Positions 7,418 to 15,482 of a stretch of 37,060 bases of DNA are shown piece after piece. The position numbers were made by a program, and so were the translations under genes. Position 1 is the stretch's first letter; every line of letters starts with the position of its first letter. This DNA comes from an uncultured Collinsella sp. (GTDB taxonomy: Bacteria > Actinomycetota > Coriobacteriia > Coriobacteriales > Coriobacteriaceae), in assembly GCA_900544725.1 (NCBI GenBank), contig UQWK01000019.1, positions 1 to 37,060 on the forward strand. The letters are read 5' to 3'. The notes under the pieces are model-generated. The model made no database searches, was not told the DNA's origin, and saw nothing but the letters and a program-made list of their open reading frames with translations.

Positions 7418-7464
7418 GACCTCCCAAAAAGGAACAGGTTTATTTTGGTAGGTTTTATCTCCCC
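7418..7464. repeat. Intergenic repeat, copy 1 (second copy at 19568-19612)
   Basis: This stretch reads ACCTCCCAAAAAGGAACAGG, then TTTATTTTGGTAGGTTTTAT. It matches the segment at 19568-19612 at most positions, in the same orientation. CCAAAA and TTTTGG give each copy a hairpin. Both copies lie upstream of a minus-strand gene (here 21 nt from the recombinase start) and downstream of an intrinsic terminator. Confidence 0.7.
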
Positions 7465-7517
7465 TATAGCAGGCGGAAGACGCAAGCGCGCGGGCGGCAA
7501 GACGATTGAACCGCCAC

Positions 7518-7543
7518 AAAAAAGGCGGCCCCAAAAGACCGCC
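7518..7543 (-). terminator. Intrinsic terminator of rnr
   Basis: On the minus strand GGCGGTC (7543-7537) pairs with GGCCGCC (7530-7524), including one G-U pair, and six U follow (7523-7518). It lies 28 nt after the rnr stop codon. Confidence 0.85.
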
Positions 7544-7571
7544 CCGTTCTCTATCAATCACCAAATTCCGG

Positions 7572-9707
7572 CTAATGAATAAGCCTGAAATCCAAGTGCC
7601 CGCGCGTGGTGTTGACGCGCGAGACCTCGATGATCACGCGCTGCCCCAGCTCATAGCGAGTCCCCGTGTCGGCGCCCGTGAGCGTGAGCGCGTCTTCATC
7701 AAACTCGAACCACTCGTTGCCCAGGCTCTTGATCGAAACCAAACCCTCAACCTGTGTCAGATCCAGGCGCACAAAGAGGCCCATGCTGCTGACCCACGAG
7801 ATCGTTCCGGCGTAGCGCTCGCCCAGGCGGTCCTCGTAGTACTGGGCGATCTTGATCTTTTGCGTCGCATGGCTGGCGGCGTCGGCCGCACGCTCGGCAT
7901 CGCTGCACGCGCGGCAGATTTGCGGCAGGATGCGCGGCAGGGACTCGCGGCCCTTACCGATCAGCCGCGGCGTACGCACCAAGGCGTCCTTACCGCCCAG
8001 CCGCTCGTAGGCCAGCTGCAGCTTGAGTACGCGATGCACTACCAGGTCGGGATAGCGGCGAATGGGACTCGTAAAGTGGCAATAGCACGGCGCGGCAAGT
8101 GCAAAGTGGCCCTCGTTGCGCGGCTTGTACAGTGCGCGCTGCATACTGCGCAGCAGCAACGTGTTGACGAGCGGCGCGTTGGCCGTACCGGCTGCGGCAT
8201 CAACCGCCGCCTGCAGCTCGTCGGGGCTTCCCAGGGCAATGCCTGCCGCGCGACGGTCATCGATGATGCCCAGCTGTGCCAGCGCCACGGCGGCACCGTG
8301 CAAGCTGTCGGGACTGGGATCGTCGTGCACGCGATAGCAGGCCTCGATATCGCGGTCGGCCAGCCACTCCGCCACGCACTCGTTGGCCAGCAGCATGGCT
8401 TCCTCAATCAGCGACGTGGCACACGAGCGCTCACGGGCCACGATCTGCACGGGCACGCCGTCCTCGTCCAACAGCGCACGGATCTCGGCCGTATCAAAGT
8501 CGACCGAACCGCGTGCGCGACGAATACGACGGCGAAGCTCGGCGAGCTCGTTGGCAGCTACGAGGAAATCCCCCAAGTCGACGTTATAGCCGCGAGCGGT
8601 CTCCTCGCACGCAAGCCCGCGCTCGAGCGCTTCCTCGCGCGAGGCTTCAACCGCGGCAACATCCTCGGCGGCACCCTCCAGCACCGAATACTCCACCGCA
8701 CCGGCACGTACCAGCAGCGCCTCGGCGCCGTCGTAGTCCATGCGCACGCGCGAGCGAATCACGCTGGGATAGGGATCGTAATGGCGCACGCGACCCTGCG
8801 CGTCGAGCTCAATGTCGACAGTAAACGCCAAACGGTCCTCGTCGGGACGCAGCGAGCACAAATCGTTCGACAGGCGCTCGGGCAGCATGGGGAGTACACG
8901 ATCGGCAAGATACACCGACGTCGTGCGATGGCGGGCTTCCAGATCGATATGTCCATCCCAGGCAACATAGTGCGAAACGTCGGCAATATGGACACCCAGC
9001 TTATAGCCACCCTCGGGCGTGCGCTCCAGCGAGATGGCGTCGTCAAAGTCGCGCGCGTCGACCGGGTCAATCGTAATGACAAAGCGGTCGCGCAGGTCTC
9101 GGCGGAGCGGGTCCTTGAGTGCCGAGGCCACATCGAGCGAAAGTGCCTCGGCCTCGGCTAGCGCGGCCTCGGGATAAGTATCGGTATAGCCATAGCGCGC
9201 CATCACATACTGAACGCCCAAATCGGGCGCATCATCGCCGCCAATACGGCGCTCGATCGTCACGGTGCCCGATTCCAGGCGCGTCGGATACGTCAAAATG
9301 CGTGCGACGACCGCATCACCCGGATGAACGCCCAAGCGCTCCGCCGAAGTGTCCTCCGGCAGAATAAAGAAATCGGCCTTAAGGCGAGAATCAAGCGGCT
9401 CGATCACCCCGAGCGGGCCGGCGGTCTGGTACGTGCCCACCACACTAATGGCTGCACGCTCGACGACGCCCTCGATTACGGCGCGTCGCTCGCCATGCGG
9501 GCTGTTCTTAATGCTCACGGCAACGGTATCGCCGTCCATAATCTCGCGCTTGCCGCGGCCCATGACCTTGTAGTCGCCGTTTTCGGTTACAACATAGGCG
9601 CTATGCTCATGGAGCTGCACGCGTCCGGTCAGACTCGGGCGACGCTCGCTGCGCACCGGCCCGCGCTTATTGCGAGCTCCACGCTTATGCTTGTTATTGC
9701 GCCCCAT
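7572..9707 (-). CDS. rnr: Ribonuclease R
   Basis: RNase R is a processive 3'-to-5' exoribonuclease that degrades structured RNA. The 711-residue protein has an OB-fold cold-shock-type region (about 25-190), the RNB catalytic domain with DPVDARDFDDAISL (about residues 215-228; the aspartates bind the catalytic metals), and a C-terminal S1 domain (YAGTISWVSSMGLFVRLD, about 630-647). The basic N-terminus (RNNKHKRGARNKRG) is short compared with E. coli RNase R, and the lysine-rich C-terminal tail of that enzyme is missing: the protein ends right after the S1 fold. The ATG start follows AAGGAGG. In many bacteria rnr lies beside smpB and secG; here smpB is not seen and ftsEX is the upstream neighbour. 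Confidence 0.96.
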   Translation of the reverse strand: MGRNNKHKRGARNKRGPVRSERRPSLTGRVQLHEHSAYVVTENGDYKVMGRGKREIMDGDTVAVSIKNSPHGERRAVIEGVVERAAISVVGTYQTAGPLGVIEPLDSRLKADFFILPEDTSAERLGVHPGDAVVARILTYPTRLESGTVTIERRIGGDDAPDLGVQYVMARYGYTDTYPEAALAEAEALSLDVASALKDPLRRDLRDRFVITIDPVDARDFDDAISLERTPEGGYKLGVHIADVSHYVAWDGHIDLEARHRTTSVYLADRVLPMLPERLSNDLCSLRPDEDRLAFTVDIELDAQGRVRHYDPYPSVIRSRVRMDYDGAEALLVRAGAVEYSVLEGAAEDVAAVEASREEALERGLACEETARGYNVDLGDFLVAANELAELRRRIRRARGSVDFDTAEIRALLDEDGVPVQIVARERSCATSLIEEAMLLANECVAEWLADRDIEACYRVHDDPSPDSLHGAAVALAQLGIIDDRRAAGIALGSPDELQAAVDAAAGTANAPLVNTLLLRSMQRALYKPRNEGHFALAAPCYCHFTSPIRRYPDLVVHRVLKLQLAYERLGGKDALVRTPRLIGKGRESLPRILPQICRACSDAERAADAASHATQKIKIAQYYEDRLGERYAGTISWVSSMGLFVRLDLTQVEGLVSIKSLGNEWFEFDEDALTLTGADTGTRYELGQRVIIEVSRVNTTRGHLDFRLIH

Positions 9708-9757
9708 GGCGCCTCCTTACTATCGATGGCCGTTTACACCCCAAGAGTCTACCCAAA

Positions 9758-9843
9758 TGATCCCTAGGGGACGGCAGGATTGCGGATCGCATAGATAGAC
9801 CAGCGCCACAATGGTCCGCAATCCTGCCGTCCCCTAGGGATCA
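9758..9843. repeat. Perfect 29-bp inverted repeat between ftsX and rnr
   Basis: Arms 9758-9786 and 9815-9843 are perfect reverse complements, beginning TGATCCCTAGGGGACGGCAG, around a 28-nt loop. Each arm itself contains the 8-bp palindrome CCCTAGGG. The right arm ends exactly where the A-run of the ftsX terminator begins. It is MITE-like or a large extragenic palindrome. Confidence 0.9.
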
Positions 9844-9877
9844 AAAAACGGGCCGCCCCCAAAAGAGACGACCCGTT
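9843..9877 (-). terminator. Intrinsic terminator of ftsEX
   Basis: On the minus strand AACGGGTCGTC (9877-9867) pairs with GGCGGCCCGTT (9857-9847) over 11 bp with three G-U pairs, followed by six U (9848-9843). It ends the ftsE-ftsX transcript. Confidence 0.85.
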
Positions 9878-9900
9878 GAAGGAACGAATTCCAAGCACGC

Positions 9901-10821
9901 CTACACGCGCAGATAGCGGCGCATGGCGATGGCGGAACCAAAGAGACCGATAATGACGCCGACCAGAATCAGCGCGGCGTAGGTCACCAGGTAGTACTGC
10001 ATCGGCAGCGCAAACGACATCCAGCCGATGCTCTCCTGCAGACGCGGAACCATCAGGTTACGCAGCAGCTCCAGCACGCCGATAGAAAGCAGCGAGCCCA
10101 AAATGGCCTGCAGCACGCCCTCGGTAATGAACGGCCCGCGAATGAAGCCGTTGCTTGCGCCCACCAGACGCATGATCGCAATCTCACGACGACGCGCCGT
10201 AATGGACAGGCGAATCGTGTTGTTAATGAAGATGAACGCGATAAAGGTCAGCAGGCCGACGAGCACCACGGCGGCGATACGGATGTAGTTCGTCACCTGG
10301 AACAGGCGGCTCACTTCCTCCTGGCCGTACAGAACGCTCGCGTTGACGTCGCCGTCATCCGCGATCTTCTGGAAGTCGGCGTTCTTCTTGAGCTTCTGGG
10401 CCGTGCTTTCGACCTTGGACGGATCGTCCATCTCGATGGCATAAGAAGCCGGCAGCGGGTTCTGACCGTCGAGCGCGCTCATGGTAGCGTCGGCGTTACC
10501 CGACATCTTGCTCGTGTACTCGGCCAGCGCGTCGTCCTTGTCCTTGTACGTCACGGACTTGACGTTGCTCCACGTCTTGAGCTCGGCCTCAAAGGCCTGA
10601 ACATCTGCCTGGTCGGCGTCATCGCTAATAAAGGCGTTGATGACGACCTGATCCTCGACGGTGCCGATCACGGAGTTCAGCATCGCGGAACCCATGATGA
10701 ACAGGCCGATGATAAACAGCGAAAGGAAAATCGTGATGACGGCGCCGAGCGAGGTGGTCCAGTTACGGAAGAAGTGGCTGATTGCCTCTTTGAGCGAGTA
10801 GCCCACGTTAGTTGGTGCCAT
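9901..10821 (-). CDS. ftsX: Cell division protein FtsX
   Basis: FtsX is the membrane part of the FtsEX complex, which activates septal peptidoglycan hydrolases during division. The 306-residue protein has a first membrane helix (about 24-48, ITIFLSLFIIGLFIMG), an extracellular domain (about 60-180) that would bind a hydrolase partner, and three further helices (about 185-210, 232-255, 278-300) enclosing the MacB/FtsX-type domain with RREIAIMRLVGASNGFIRGPF. The start codon lies inside the end of ftsE (14-nt overlap), with GGGAGG 11 nt upstream, so the two proteins are translationally coupled. An intrinsic terminator follows at 9877. Confidence 0.96.
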   Translation of the reverse strand: MAPTNVGYSLKEAISHFFRNWTTSLGAVITIFLSLFIIGLFIMGSAMLNSVIGTVEDQVVINAFISDDADQADVQAFEAELKTWSNVKSVTYKDKDDALAEYTSKMSGNADATMSALDGQNPLPASYAIEMDDPSKVESTAQKLKKNADFQKIADDGDVNASVLYGQEEVSRLFQVTNYIRIAAVVLVGLLTFIAFIFINNTIRLSITARRREIAIMRLVGASNGFIRGPFITEGVLQAILGSLLSIGVLELLRNLMVPRLQESIGWMSFALPMQYYLVTYAALILVGVIIGLFGSAIAMRRYLRV

Positions 10822-12028
10822 AGTTGCCGTAACCTCCCCTCTCCTGGTCGCGGATTACGTGGCCGCCCTCGAGGGCGATCACGCGACGGTGCATGCTATC
10901 GACCATCTCGCGGTCGTGCGTAGCGACGATCACGGTGGTACCGGTGCGGTTAATGCGCTCGAGCAGCTTCATGATGCCCAGCGAAATCGCCGGGTCGAGG
11001 TTGCCCGTGGGCTCGTCGCAAATCAGCAGCGGCGGGCGGTTGACCATAGCGCGGGCAACGGCCACGCGCTGCTGCTCGCCACCGGAAAGCTGATCGGGCA
11101 GCGAGTCCATCTGGTCGGCCAGACCGACCAGACGCAGCACCTCGGGCACCTGGCTGCGAATGACGCCCTTGGGCTTGCCGATGCACTGTAAAGCAAACGC
11201 CACGTTTTCGTAGGCGGTCTTTTGCGGCAGGAGCTTAAAGTCCTGGAACACGGCGCCAATCTGACGACGCAGGAACGGAACCTTGCGGTTCTTGATCTTC
11301 ATGAGATCCTGGCCGGCGACCAAAATGCGACCGCTTGTGGGCTTGACGTCGCGGTTGAGCGTCGACAGCAGCGTGGTCTTACCCGAGCCGGAGTGACCGA
11401 CCAAAAAGACGAACTCGCCCGGATAGATCTCGATGTTGATGTCGTCGAGTGCAGGCTTGTTGGGCTGCGCCGGATAGATCTTGGTGACGTGCTCCATAAG
11501 GATGACGGGCTCGACACCGGCCTGCTTGGCCATCTTTTTGCGGCTGGCCTGCGGGTCGATGGGCGCAAACACCGACGTGAAGTCGGGGTTGTTGAGCGCG
11601 TTGTCGAGGCTTGCGACCTCGGCGGCCTGATCGCGCTCGACCACGGGAGCCGCAGGCTGCGTGGGGTCGGGAATGCCGGCAAAAAGACCGGACTGCGCGG
11701 GCTGCGGCGCGGGAGCCGCAGGGGCCATGGGGTCGGGGATGCCGGCCATAGTAGGCTGCGGCGTGGCGGCGCTCATCTGAGGCTGAGTCACGCGAGCGGT
11801 CACCGTCTGAACGGGCTCAAAGCCAGCCGTGCCGGAAAGCGCAACATCGTTGTTGGGGTTGTAGGCAAAGGGATCTGCCGCCGGCTGTGCCTGATCTGCC
11901 GGCTGTGCGGGGATCGGGCTAAACAGCTGATCCTCTGAATCCGGAGTGGCGAAACGACTGCCCGCGACGCTCGGCTGCGTCTTGGGGGCATCATCGCCCG
12001 CACCGGAGGTACGGAAGTGGTTACCCAC
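10808..12028 (-). CDS. ftsE: Cell division ATP-binding protein FtsE with a long N-terminal extension
   Basis: The ABC ATPase domain begins near residue 173 (VEPVILMEHVTKIYP) and has the Walker A motif GHSGSGKTT (211-219), the signature LSGGEQQRVAVARA and the Walker B LLICDEPT. This domain alone has the usual FtsE size (about 230 residues). The first 170 residues are extra: low-complexity, rich in Pro, Ala, Gln and Asp, with AGIPDP repeated twice (95-100 and 117-122) and a more structured end (LDNALNNPDFTSVFAPIDP). The GTG start at 12028 has AAGGAG 5 nt upstream. No good site precedes the internal Met166, so the extension is probably translated. It may be a disordered docking arm for other division proteins. 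The gene is coupled to ftsX. Confidence 0.94.
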   Translation of the reverse strand: MGNHFRTSGAGDDAPKTQPSVAGSRFATPDSEDQLFSPIPAQPADQAQPAADPFAYNPNNDVALSGTAGFEPVQTVTARVTQPQMSAATPQPTMAGIPDPMAPAAPAPQPAQSGLFAGIPDPTQPAAPVVERDQAAEVASLDNALNNPDFTSVFAPIDPQASRKKMAKQAGVEPVILMEHVTKIYPAQPNKPALDDINIEIYPGEFVFLVGHSGSGKTTLLSTLNRDVKPTSGRILVAGQDLMKIKNRKVPFLRRQIGAVFQDFKLLPQKTAYENVAFALQCIGKPKGVIRSQVPEVLRLVGLADQMDSLPDQLSGGEQQRVAVARAMVNRPPLLICDEPTGNLDPAISLGIMKLLERINRTGTTVIVATHDREMVDSMHRRVIALEGGHVIRDQERGGYGNYGTN

Positions 12029-12073
12029 TGGTGCTCCTTATCGTCGTGCGTTTAAACTACATGAGCGCTTTGT

Positions 12074-12102
12074 ATTTTAACAGCATTGCCTTTGCTGCAC
12101 AT
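12074..12102 (-). promoter_or_regulatory. Candidate ftsE promoter (extended -10)
   Basis: The minus strand reads TGTTAAAAT (12082-12074), an extended -10 box, 45 nt before the ftsE start. The -35 position (12102-12097, ATGTGC, 17-bp spacing) is poor, as expected for an extended -10 promoter. Confidence 0.5.
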
Positions 12103-12132
12103 AAGAAGCATGGCGGGCTTTGGGATCTGTCC

Positions 12133-12260
12133 GGCCGGGCACAGGGTTACCTCCCAAATCGTCCTCGCGCATGGCCGGCATTTGTCCTGCTCCTGCGGAG
12201 CTGCGGACAAACGCCGGCCTGCGCTGCGGAAAGATTTGGGAGGTAACCCTGTGCCCGGCC
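12133..12260. repeat. 128-bp nested palindrome with perfect 28-bp arms
   Basis: Arms 12133-12160 and 12233-12260 are perfect reverse complements, beginning GGCCGGGCACAGGGTTACCT. Inside, GGCCGGCATTTGTCC and GGACAAACGCCGGCC form a second inverted pair with one mismatch, so almost the whole element can fold into one long hairpin. It lies upstream of the ftsE promoter in a 452-base gap. The rest of that gap (12261-12401) shows no gene; it has only short inverted words such as CAAAGT/ACTTTG. Confidence 0.9.
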
Positions 12261-12401
12261 TGCGGCTACTATGGGGCCGGCGCATCTACCTTGTGATGGT
12301 GCGCATACAAAGTTGGGAGGGTCTGAATTGCACTTTGTTGGGATGGACCCGTTTCCCCATGGGAACTTTGCTTGGCAGGACTCTCATTTAAATTCAACAT
12401 A

Positions 12402-12434
12402 AACAGGGGCGCCCTCTTTGGGGACGCCCCTGTT
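12402..12434 (-). terminator. Hairpin terminator of the transketolase operon
   Basis: AACAGGGGCG (12402-12411) and CGCCCCTGTT (12425-12434) form a perfect 10-bp stem. On the minus strand the U-tract after it is short, so termination may be incomplete. It lies 46 nt after the transketolase stop codon. Confidence 0.7.
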
Positions 12435-12480
12435 CTAGCTTGGATGTGTTTGTTGAGACGATACTTTGCCTCGTCTTGCC

Positions 12481-13422
12481 TTAGGCCAAGAACTCCTTGG
12501 TGGTCGCCACGATGTTGGCGGCATCCAGGCCGTACTTGTGCAGGAGCTCGGCGCCCGGACCGGACTCGCCGAAGGTGTCGTTGACACCGATCTTCTTAAG
12601 CGGCGTCGGGCACTGTTCGCACAGGACGTCGGCGACGGCGCTGCCCAGGCCACCGATCACGGAGTGCTCCTCGACGGTCACGACGTGGCCGGTCTTGGTG
12701 GCGCTCTTGACGATCAGGTCGGCATCGATGGGCTTGATGGTGTGCATGTTGATGACCTCGGCATCGATGCCCTCGGCAGCAAGCTGCTCAGCGGCCTCGA
12801 GCGCCTCGCCGACCATCAGGCCGCAGGCGATGATGGTGACGTCGGTGCCCTCGCGCATGACGATGCCCTTGCCTACCTCGAACTTGTAGGTCTCGGGGTC
12901 GTTGATAACCGGCGAGGCCAGACGGGCGAAGCGCATATACACGGGGCCGTCGCACTCGTAGGCGGCGCGCGTCACGGCGCGGGCCTCGACATCGTCGGCG
13001 GGAACAATCACGGTCATGCCGGGGATGACGCGCATCAGGGCGATATCCTCGCAGCACTGGTGCGTGGCACCATCCTCGCCCACCGAGATACCGGCGTGCG
13101 TGGCACCAATCTTAACGTTAAGGTGCGGGTAGCCGATGGAGTTGCGGACCTGCTCAAAGGCGCGGCCGGCGGCGAACATGGCAAAGCTGCTCGCGAAGGC
13201 AACGCGGCCGGTGGTCGCGATACCGGCGGCAACACCCATCAGGTTGCTCTCGGCAATGCCCACATCGAAGAAGCGGTCAGGGCAGGCCGCCTTGAACTTG
13301 CCGGTCTGCGTGGCGGCGGCCAGGTCGGCGTCGAGGACCACAAAGTCATCGTGCTCGTTGGCGAGCTCGACGAGGGCCTCGCCGTAGCTTACGCGCGTGG
13401 CGATTTTCTTGACGTCTGCCAT
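12481..13422 (-). CDS. Transketolase, C-terminal subunit
   Basis: This 313-residue protein carries the pyrimidine-binding and C-terminal domains of transketolase (DVGIAESNLMGVAAGIA with the catalytic glutamate, FAMFAAGRAFEQVRN, GEDGATHQCCEDIALMR, and VVTVEEHSVIGGLGSAV at the end). With its partner at 13424 it makes a two-subunit enzyme that moves two-carbon units between sugar phosphates in the pentose phosphate pathway. Split transketolases of this size are known in many anaerobes and archaea. The ATG lies 1 nt after the stop codon of the N-terminal subunit; the ribosome binding site GGAGAGGAG sits within that gene's end, so the subunits are coupled and probably made in equal amounts. The ATG 13422 start is preferred over the much longer open frame, which overlaps the partner gene. 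Confidence 0.95.
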   Translation of the reverse strand: MADVKKIATRVSYGEALVELANEHDDFVVLDADLAAATQTGKFKAACPDRFFDVGIAESNLMGVAAGIATTGRVAFASSFAMFAAGRAFEQVRNSIGYPHLNVKIGATHAGISVGEDGATHQCCEDIALMRVIPGMTVIVPADDVEARAVTRAAYECDGPVYMRFARLASPVINDPETYKFEVGKGIVMREGTDVTIIACGLMVGEALEAAEQLAAEGIDAEVINMHTIKPIDADLIVKSATKTGHVVTVEEHSVIGGLGSAVADVLCEQCPTPLKKIGVNDTFGESGPGAELLHKYGLDAANIVATTKEFLA

Positions 13423-13423
13423 C

Positions 13424-14254
13424 CTAGAGCTCCTCTCCGGCGGCCGTGAGCTCTGCCATGGCCTGCTCAAACTGTTCATCGTTGGGGGCCTTGCCGTGCC
13501 AACCAACCTGGTTCTCCATAAAGGACACGCCCTTGCCCTTTGTGGTCTCCGCGATAATGGCGGTCGGCTGACCCTTGGTAGCGCGGGCCTCGGCAAAGGC
13601 GGCGCGAATCTGGTCGAAGTCGTTGCCGTCGGCGAGCTCCACCACATGGAACTTGAAGGCGCGGAACTTGTCGGCGAGCGGCATGGGGTCGTTGACCTCC
13701 TCGACGGGGCCGTCGATCTGCAGGCCGTTGTGGTCAACGATCACGCAGAGGTTGTCGAGCTGCTGGTTGCCGGCAAACATGGCGGCCTCCCAAACCTGGC
13801 CCTCCTCGCTCTCGCCGTCGCCCAGCAGGGCGTAGGTGCGATAGTCGTCACCCCAGTGCTTGGCGGCAACGGCCATGCCCACGGCGGCGGAGATGCCCTG
13901 GCCGAGCGAACCGGTGGACATGTCAACGCCCGGGGTGTCGTTCATGTTGGGGTGACCCTGCAGGTGACTGCCGATGTGGCGCAGCGTCTCGAGATCCTCC
14001 TTGGGGAAAAATCCGCGCTCAGCGAGCACGGCGTACAGTCCAGGCGCGCAGTGACCCTTGGAAAGCACGAAGCGATCGCGGTCGGCCTTGCGGGGGTCGG
14101 CCGGGTCGACGTTCATTTCCTCAAAGTACAGATAGGTCATGATGTCGGCAGCGCCGAGCGAACCGCCCGGATGGCCGGACTTGGCAGCGTGCACGCCGGT
14201 GACGATGCCCTTCCTTACCTCGTTGGCAACCTTTTTGAGCTCTTCGTCGCTCAT
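13424..14254 (-). CDS. Transketolase, N-terminal (ThDP-binding) subunit
   Basis: This 276-residue protein has the thiamine diphosphate-binding core of transketolase: KSGHPGGSLGAADI (about 26-39), SKGHCAPGLYAVLAERG (about 65-81), then GDGESEEGQVWEAAMFAGNQ (about 146-165, the metal- and ThDP-binding GDG...N motif) and GKGVSFMENQVGWHGKAP near the end. It pairs with the downstream C-terminal subunit to form the complete active site. The ATG start has GAAAGGAAGG upstream. The 207-base gap before it, up to the YitT-type gene, holds no convincing promoter or RNA gene. Confidence 0.95.
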   Translation of the reverse strand: MSDEELKKVANEVRKGIVTGVHAAKSGHPGGSLGAADIMTYLYFEEMNVDPADPRKADRDRFVLSKGHCAPGLYAVLAERGFFPKEDLETLRHIGSHLQGHPNMNDTPGVDMSTGSLGQGISAAVGMAVAAKHWGDDYRTYALLGDGESEEGQVWEAAMFAGNQQLDNLCVIVDHNGLQIDGPVEEVNDPMPLADKFRAFKFHVVELADGNDFDQIRAAFAEARATKGQPTAIIAETTKGKGVSFMENQVGWHGKAPNDEQFEQAMAELTAAGEEL

Positions 14255-14461
14255 TGTGCCTTCCTTTCATCCTCTTTAGACAAGATGCGCACGGCACAGA
14301 AGGTCGTCCCAACCCAGCCGCGATGCACGTACGTCATTCATTATGCTGGAAACCGGAAGCTTTACCAGAGTATTTATCATTATTTGAACAATTTAGCAGG
14401 CAGAATCGCTGATGAAACGGTTTACCAATGTGAACGTCTTTTGGATGGAACGCAGTCGGCC

Positions 14462-15352
14462 CTACGCGTTAATGTCCTTGAATCCCTCACCGAAGGTCTC
14501 CGTAACGTCAGCGACCGTCACAATAGCACGCGGGTCGCGCTCGCGCACAATGGTCTTGAGCGTATTGAGCTCGCGACGGCTCACGATTACCATGATCACC
14601 GGCTTCTCGGCGCCCGAGTACATGCCGGTCGCCTTAAACTTGGTGCAGCCGCGACCCAGGCCATACATGATGTCGGCCGCGATATCGGGAAACTTGTCCG
14701 AGATGATGAGCACCATACGGCGCCTGTTGCCACCGTCGACCACGGCATCAATCACATAGCCGCTAATGACCATCGAAAGGCCCGCATACAGCGCGTTTTC
14801 GACCGAGAAGACCGGGGCCGACAGCGCGCACACGGCAACATCGATCGCCATGACGGTCGAGCCAACCGGCAGCGATGTGTTGCGCGAGATAATCTGACCG
14901 ATGGTGTCTGAGCCGCCAGTGTTGGCACCGGCGCGCAGCACCATGCCGTAGCCGATGCCCGTGATAATGCCGCCCCACATAGCGGGCAGCATCAGGTCGG
15001 CATGTGCCAGCGGCGCCACAAACGGAGCAAACAGGTCGGTGAAGAAGCCCAGCAGCACAAAGCCCGTCGCCGTCTGGACCACGTAGAACATGCCACCCTC
15101 GCGCATAACGACCAGCAGCAGCAAGGCATTCATCACGATGGTTTGAATACCGACAGGCAGCGAGATGCCATGCGAGGCGCCAACCGCCTGGATAATCGTG
15201 GCGAGGCCCGTAACGCCGCCGGCAGCAAGACCGTTGGGGATCAAAAACAGGTCCGTCGCGATGGCTGCCAGGGCGCAGCCCAGCATAATCTTGGGCAGAT
15301 CGTGAAAGAAGTTCAGCGAAAGAATGCGCTTGATGTCCAGACGATATGCCAT
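14462..15352 (-). CDS. YitT family membrane protein (DUF161/DUF2179)
   Basis: This 296-residue protein has about five or six membrane helices in its first 200 residues, with the family words LIPNGLAAGGVTGLATI and RAGANTGGSDTIGQII, followed by a soluble C-terminal DUF2179 domain (about 205-296, with GRGCTKFKATGMYSGAEKPV and VIMVIVSRRELNTLKTIV). The function of the family is unknown; some Bacillus members matter in germination or export, so I give no function. ATG 15352 is chosen because GGGAGG lies 5 nt upstream; the frame's upstream residues come from the terminator region. The U-tract of a terminator (15365-15390) ends only 12 nt before the start codon. Confidence 0.92.
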   Translation of the reverse strand: MAYRLDIKRILSLNFFHDLPKIMLGCALAAIATDLFLIPNGLAAGGVTGLATIIQAVGASHGISLPVGIQTIVMNALLLLVVMREGGMFYVVQTATGFVLLGFFTDLFAPFVAPLAHADLMLPAMWGGIITGIGYGMVLRAGANTGGSDTIGQIISRNTSLPVGSTVMAIDVAVCALSAPVFSVENALYAGLSMVISGYVIDAVVDGGNRRRMVLIISDKFPDIAADIMYGLGRGCTKFKATGMYSGAEKPVIMVIVSRRELNTLKTIVRERDPRAIVTVADVTETFGEGFKDINA

Positions 15353-15364
15353 GCTGCCTCCCTC

Positions 15365-15390
15365 AAAAAAGCGCACTCAAACGAGTGCGC
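15365..15390 (-). terminator. Intrinsic terminator downstream of prfB, abutting the next ribosome binding site
   Basis: GCGCACTC (15371-15378) and GAGTGCGC (15383-15390) form a perfect 8-bp stem with a 4-nt loop, followed on the minus strand by six U (15370-15365). The GGGAGG of the YitT-family gene begins two bases later. Confidence 0.85.
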
Positions 15391-15482
15391 CTTGAACTTC
15401 TTACTGTATTCGATTCTACCGATTCACCGAGCAAATACCACCCCTGCGAAGTGTTTGCATCGACCCGGAGCCTACCATGTGC

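Noticed and set aside
6792..9843. Integrated prophage or plasmid
   Set aside because: The recombinase is alone, flanked by ordinary genes such as rnr, with no tRNA target or direct repeat.
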